Shown: in pieces, positions 7,256 through 8,262 of the stretch
Layout of the letters: each line of letters opens with the position of its first letter
How positions within the stretch are numbered: position 1 is the stretch's first letter
From: Lutibacter sp.
GTDB lineage: Bacteria; Bacteroidota; Bacteroidia; Flavobacteriales; Flavobacteriaceae
Assembly: GCA_004195315.1 (NCBI GenBank)
Contig: SDWL01000082.1
Span: 1-8,262 of the forward strand
DNA: 8,262 bases
Direction: 5' to 3'
Translations under genes and position numbers: made by a program
Notes under the pieces: model-generated
Told to the model about the DNA's origin: nothing
The model's database searches: none
What the model saw: only the letters and a program-made list of their open reading frames with translations

Positions 7256-8158
7256 ATGATGAATATGAAAAATATTGGGATCTTTATTTTGGCATTTTTG
7301 CTGTATAACGCAACGTATGCACAGTCAAATTTATTGAATGCGAAAAAACCTTCTAATATTGGAGAAAAAACGGATGAGCAATTGGCTATTGATAATGATA
7401 AACCATTAGAGTATGGATATGTTGATGATAGAGATATTCTATGGTCCAAAGTAGTATGGGAATATATTGATTTAAATGAACGGATTAATTTACCAATGTA
7501 CTATCCTATTGATACTACAAACGTTTCAGTAAATAGACGATCATTATTTGATACGTTGTTAAGAGGTATCAAAAGTGGTGTAATTACAGAAGTTTATGAT
7601 GACTCTTATTTTACAGCTAAAATGACAAAAGTTGAAATAAGAAGTAAACTTTATAGGATTGATACTACAGAAGCTGGTATTGATGAATTGAATTCAGGAG
7701 TAACTAATATTGATGAATATGTGGATAAAATTAACTTAACATCTCAAGATATTGAAGGTTTTAAGGTTAAAGGACTTTGGTATTTTGATAAACGTCAAGG
7801 CGAGTTAAAATATCGTTTACTTGCTTTAGCACCTATTGCTCCAGATATACAGATAATGGGAAGAGAAGATATGGATATTTCTGAACAATTACCATTGTTT
7901 TGGGTATGGTTTCCAGACGCAAGGCAAACACTTCATGAAATGAAAGTTTTCAATCAAAAAAATTCAGCGTATCCAATTTCATTTGATCATTTGTTAAATG
8001 CCAGAAGGTTTAATTCTATTATTTATAGAGAAGAAAATATTTATGGAAATAGAGATGTAGTTGAATATGTAAAAGGAAATGCGTTATTTCAAGTAATTGA
8101 GTCTAATAAAATTAAAGAAGAAATTAGAAATAAAGAACTTGATATGTGGAATTATTAA
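7256..8158 (+). CDS. gldN: GldN, periplasmic T9SS ring component
   Basis: Periplasmic partner of GldK in the T9SS ring (PorN in Porphyromonas) and the contact for the tip of GldM. A Sec signal peptide is visible: basic start MMNMKN, hydrophobic core IGIFILAFLLYN, and a signal-peptidase I site after TYA (residues 20-22), leaving Gln23 as mature N-terminus. Family-like segments are DDRDILWSKVVWEYIDLNER (57-76), VKGLWYFDKRQGELKYRLLA (171-190) and LFWVWFPDAR (214-223). The 300-residue length suits GldN. ATGs at 7256, 7259 and 7265 are all in frame; the third gives the shortest n-region, and the sequence alone does not decide between them. The gene follows gldM by 17 bp of A/T-only DNA, so co-transcription and coupled translation are likely. 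A strong hairpin 11 bp after the stop ends the operon. No second copy (gldO, present in some Flavobacterium) follows within the window. Confidence 0.95.
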   Translation: MMNMKNIGIFILAFLLYNATYAQSNLLNAKKPSNIGEKTDEQLAIDNDKPLEYGYVDDRDILWSKVVWEYIDLNERINLPMYYPIDTTNVSVNRRSLFDTLLRGIKSGVITEVYDDSYFTAKMTKVEIRSKLYRIDTTEAGIDELNSGVTNIDEYVDKINLTSQDIEGFKVKGLWYFDKRQGELKYRLLALAPIAPDIQIMGREDMDISEQLPLFWVWFPDARQTLHEMKVFNQKNSAYPISFDHLLNARRFNSIIYREENIYGNRDVVEYVKGNALFQVIESNKIKEEIRNKELDMWNY

Positions 8159-8169
8159 ATTCCCCTTAA

Positions 8170-8216
8170 TATAAAACAAAAAACTCATGCATATAGCAAG
8201 AGTTTTTTGTTTTATA
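8170..8216. terminator. Strong, probably bidirectional terminator after gldN
   Basis: A perfect 17-bp inverted repeat pairs 8170-8186 (TATAAAACAAAAAACTC) with 8200-8216 (GAGTTTTTTGTTTTATA). The 13-nt loop at 8187-8199 can itself close with TGC/GCA around ATATA. The T-rich right arm serves as the U-tract on the + strand, and the A-rich left arm does the same on the - strand, so it can end transcription from both sides. It starts 11 bp after the gldN stop. Confidence 0.88.
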
Positions 8217-8243
8217 ACCTAATTTTGTTTTATGGAGGTAGAT

Positions 8244-8262
8244 CTGTCTCTTATACACATCT
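8244..8262 (-). other. Tn5 mosaic-end adapter (library artefact), right end
   Basis: Bases 8244-8262 read CTGTCTCTTATACACATCT, the exact reverse complement of bases 1-19. Together the two copies bracket a tagmented insert of 20-8243. The last genuine genomic base is about 8243, so the gene beyond the terminator is not represented. Confidence 0.97.

Noticed and set aside
20..8243. tRNA or rRNA genes, CRISPR arrays, defence genes or other undescribed cassettes
   Set aside because: Coding density is nearly complete with recognised genes, the gaps are 17-103 bp, and no direct-repeat array or tRNA-like cloverleaf was seen.
1..8262. Composite Tn5-like mobile element bounded by the two mosaic ends
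   Set aside because: The mosaic ends face the wrong way for a transposon (their outer CTG/CAG ends abut the insert), there is no transposase gene, and the cargo is core chromosomal genes.

Overview
The window is about 8.2 kb of AT-rich, densely coding DNA, with every gene on the + strand. It looks like a chromosomal fragment from the phylum Bacteroidota, most likely class Flavobacteriia. Three things point there: a complete gldK-gldL-gldM-gldN cluster, which is restricted to Bacteroidota with a type IX secretion system (T9SS); a Bacteroidota-type promoter (TTG-N20-TAnnTTTG); and A-rich translation starts without Shine-Dalgarno sequences. Genus cannot be read from the sequence.

Both extreme ends are sequencing-library sequence, not genome. 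Bases 1-19 and 8244-8262 are the Tn5 mosaic end used in tagmentation libraries, oriented so that bases 20-8243 are the tagmented insert. The apparent N-terminus Met-Cys-Ile-Arg-Asp-Arg of the first reading frame is translated adapter. The first gene is therefore a 5'-truncated topA.

Layout: (1) 20-2297, topA (DNA topoisomerase I), lacking about 70-90 N-terminal residues; (2) 2349-3509, a ureohydrolase (arginase/agmatinase/formimidoylglutamase) fold protein in which most Mn-ligand positions are substituted, so probably a pseudoenzyme; (3) 3510-3612, the longest internal non-coding gap, with a weak terminator-like hairpin followed by a good promoter match; (4) 3613-8158, gldK, gldL, gldM and gldN in tight order (gaps of 35, 45 and 17 bp), forming the core of the T9SS and gliding motor; (5) 8170-8216, a perfect 17-bp stem, probably a bidirectional terminator closing the operon.

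How the genes work together: GldL (two transmembrane helices with a buried glutamate) and GldM (one transmembrane helix plus a long periplasmic shaft) form the inner-membrane proton-driven motor. GldM reaches across the periplasm to GldN (periplasmic) and GldK (outer-membrane lipoprotein), which form a ring under the outer membrane. In gliding members the motor drives both protein export and surface-adhesin movement; whether this organism glides cannot be told from here.

I do not see a new, undescribed system. The least explained component is the degenerate ureohydrolase beside the T9SS operon. The remaining findings concern start-site choice, promoter and terminator architecture, and the library artefact.
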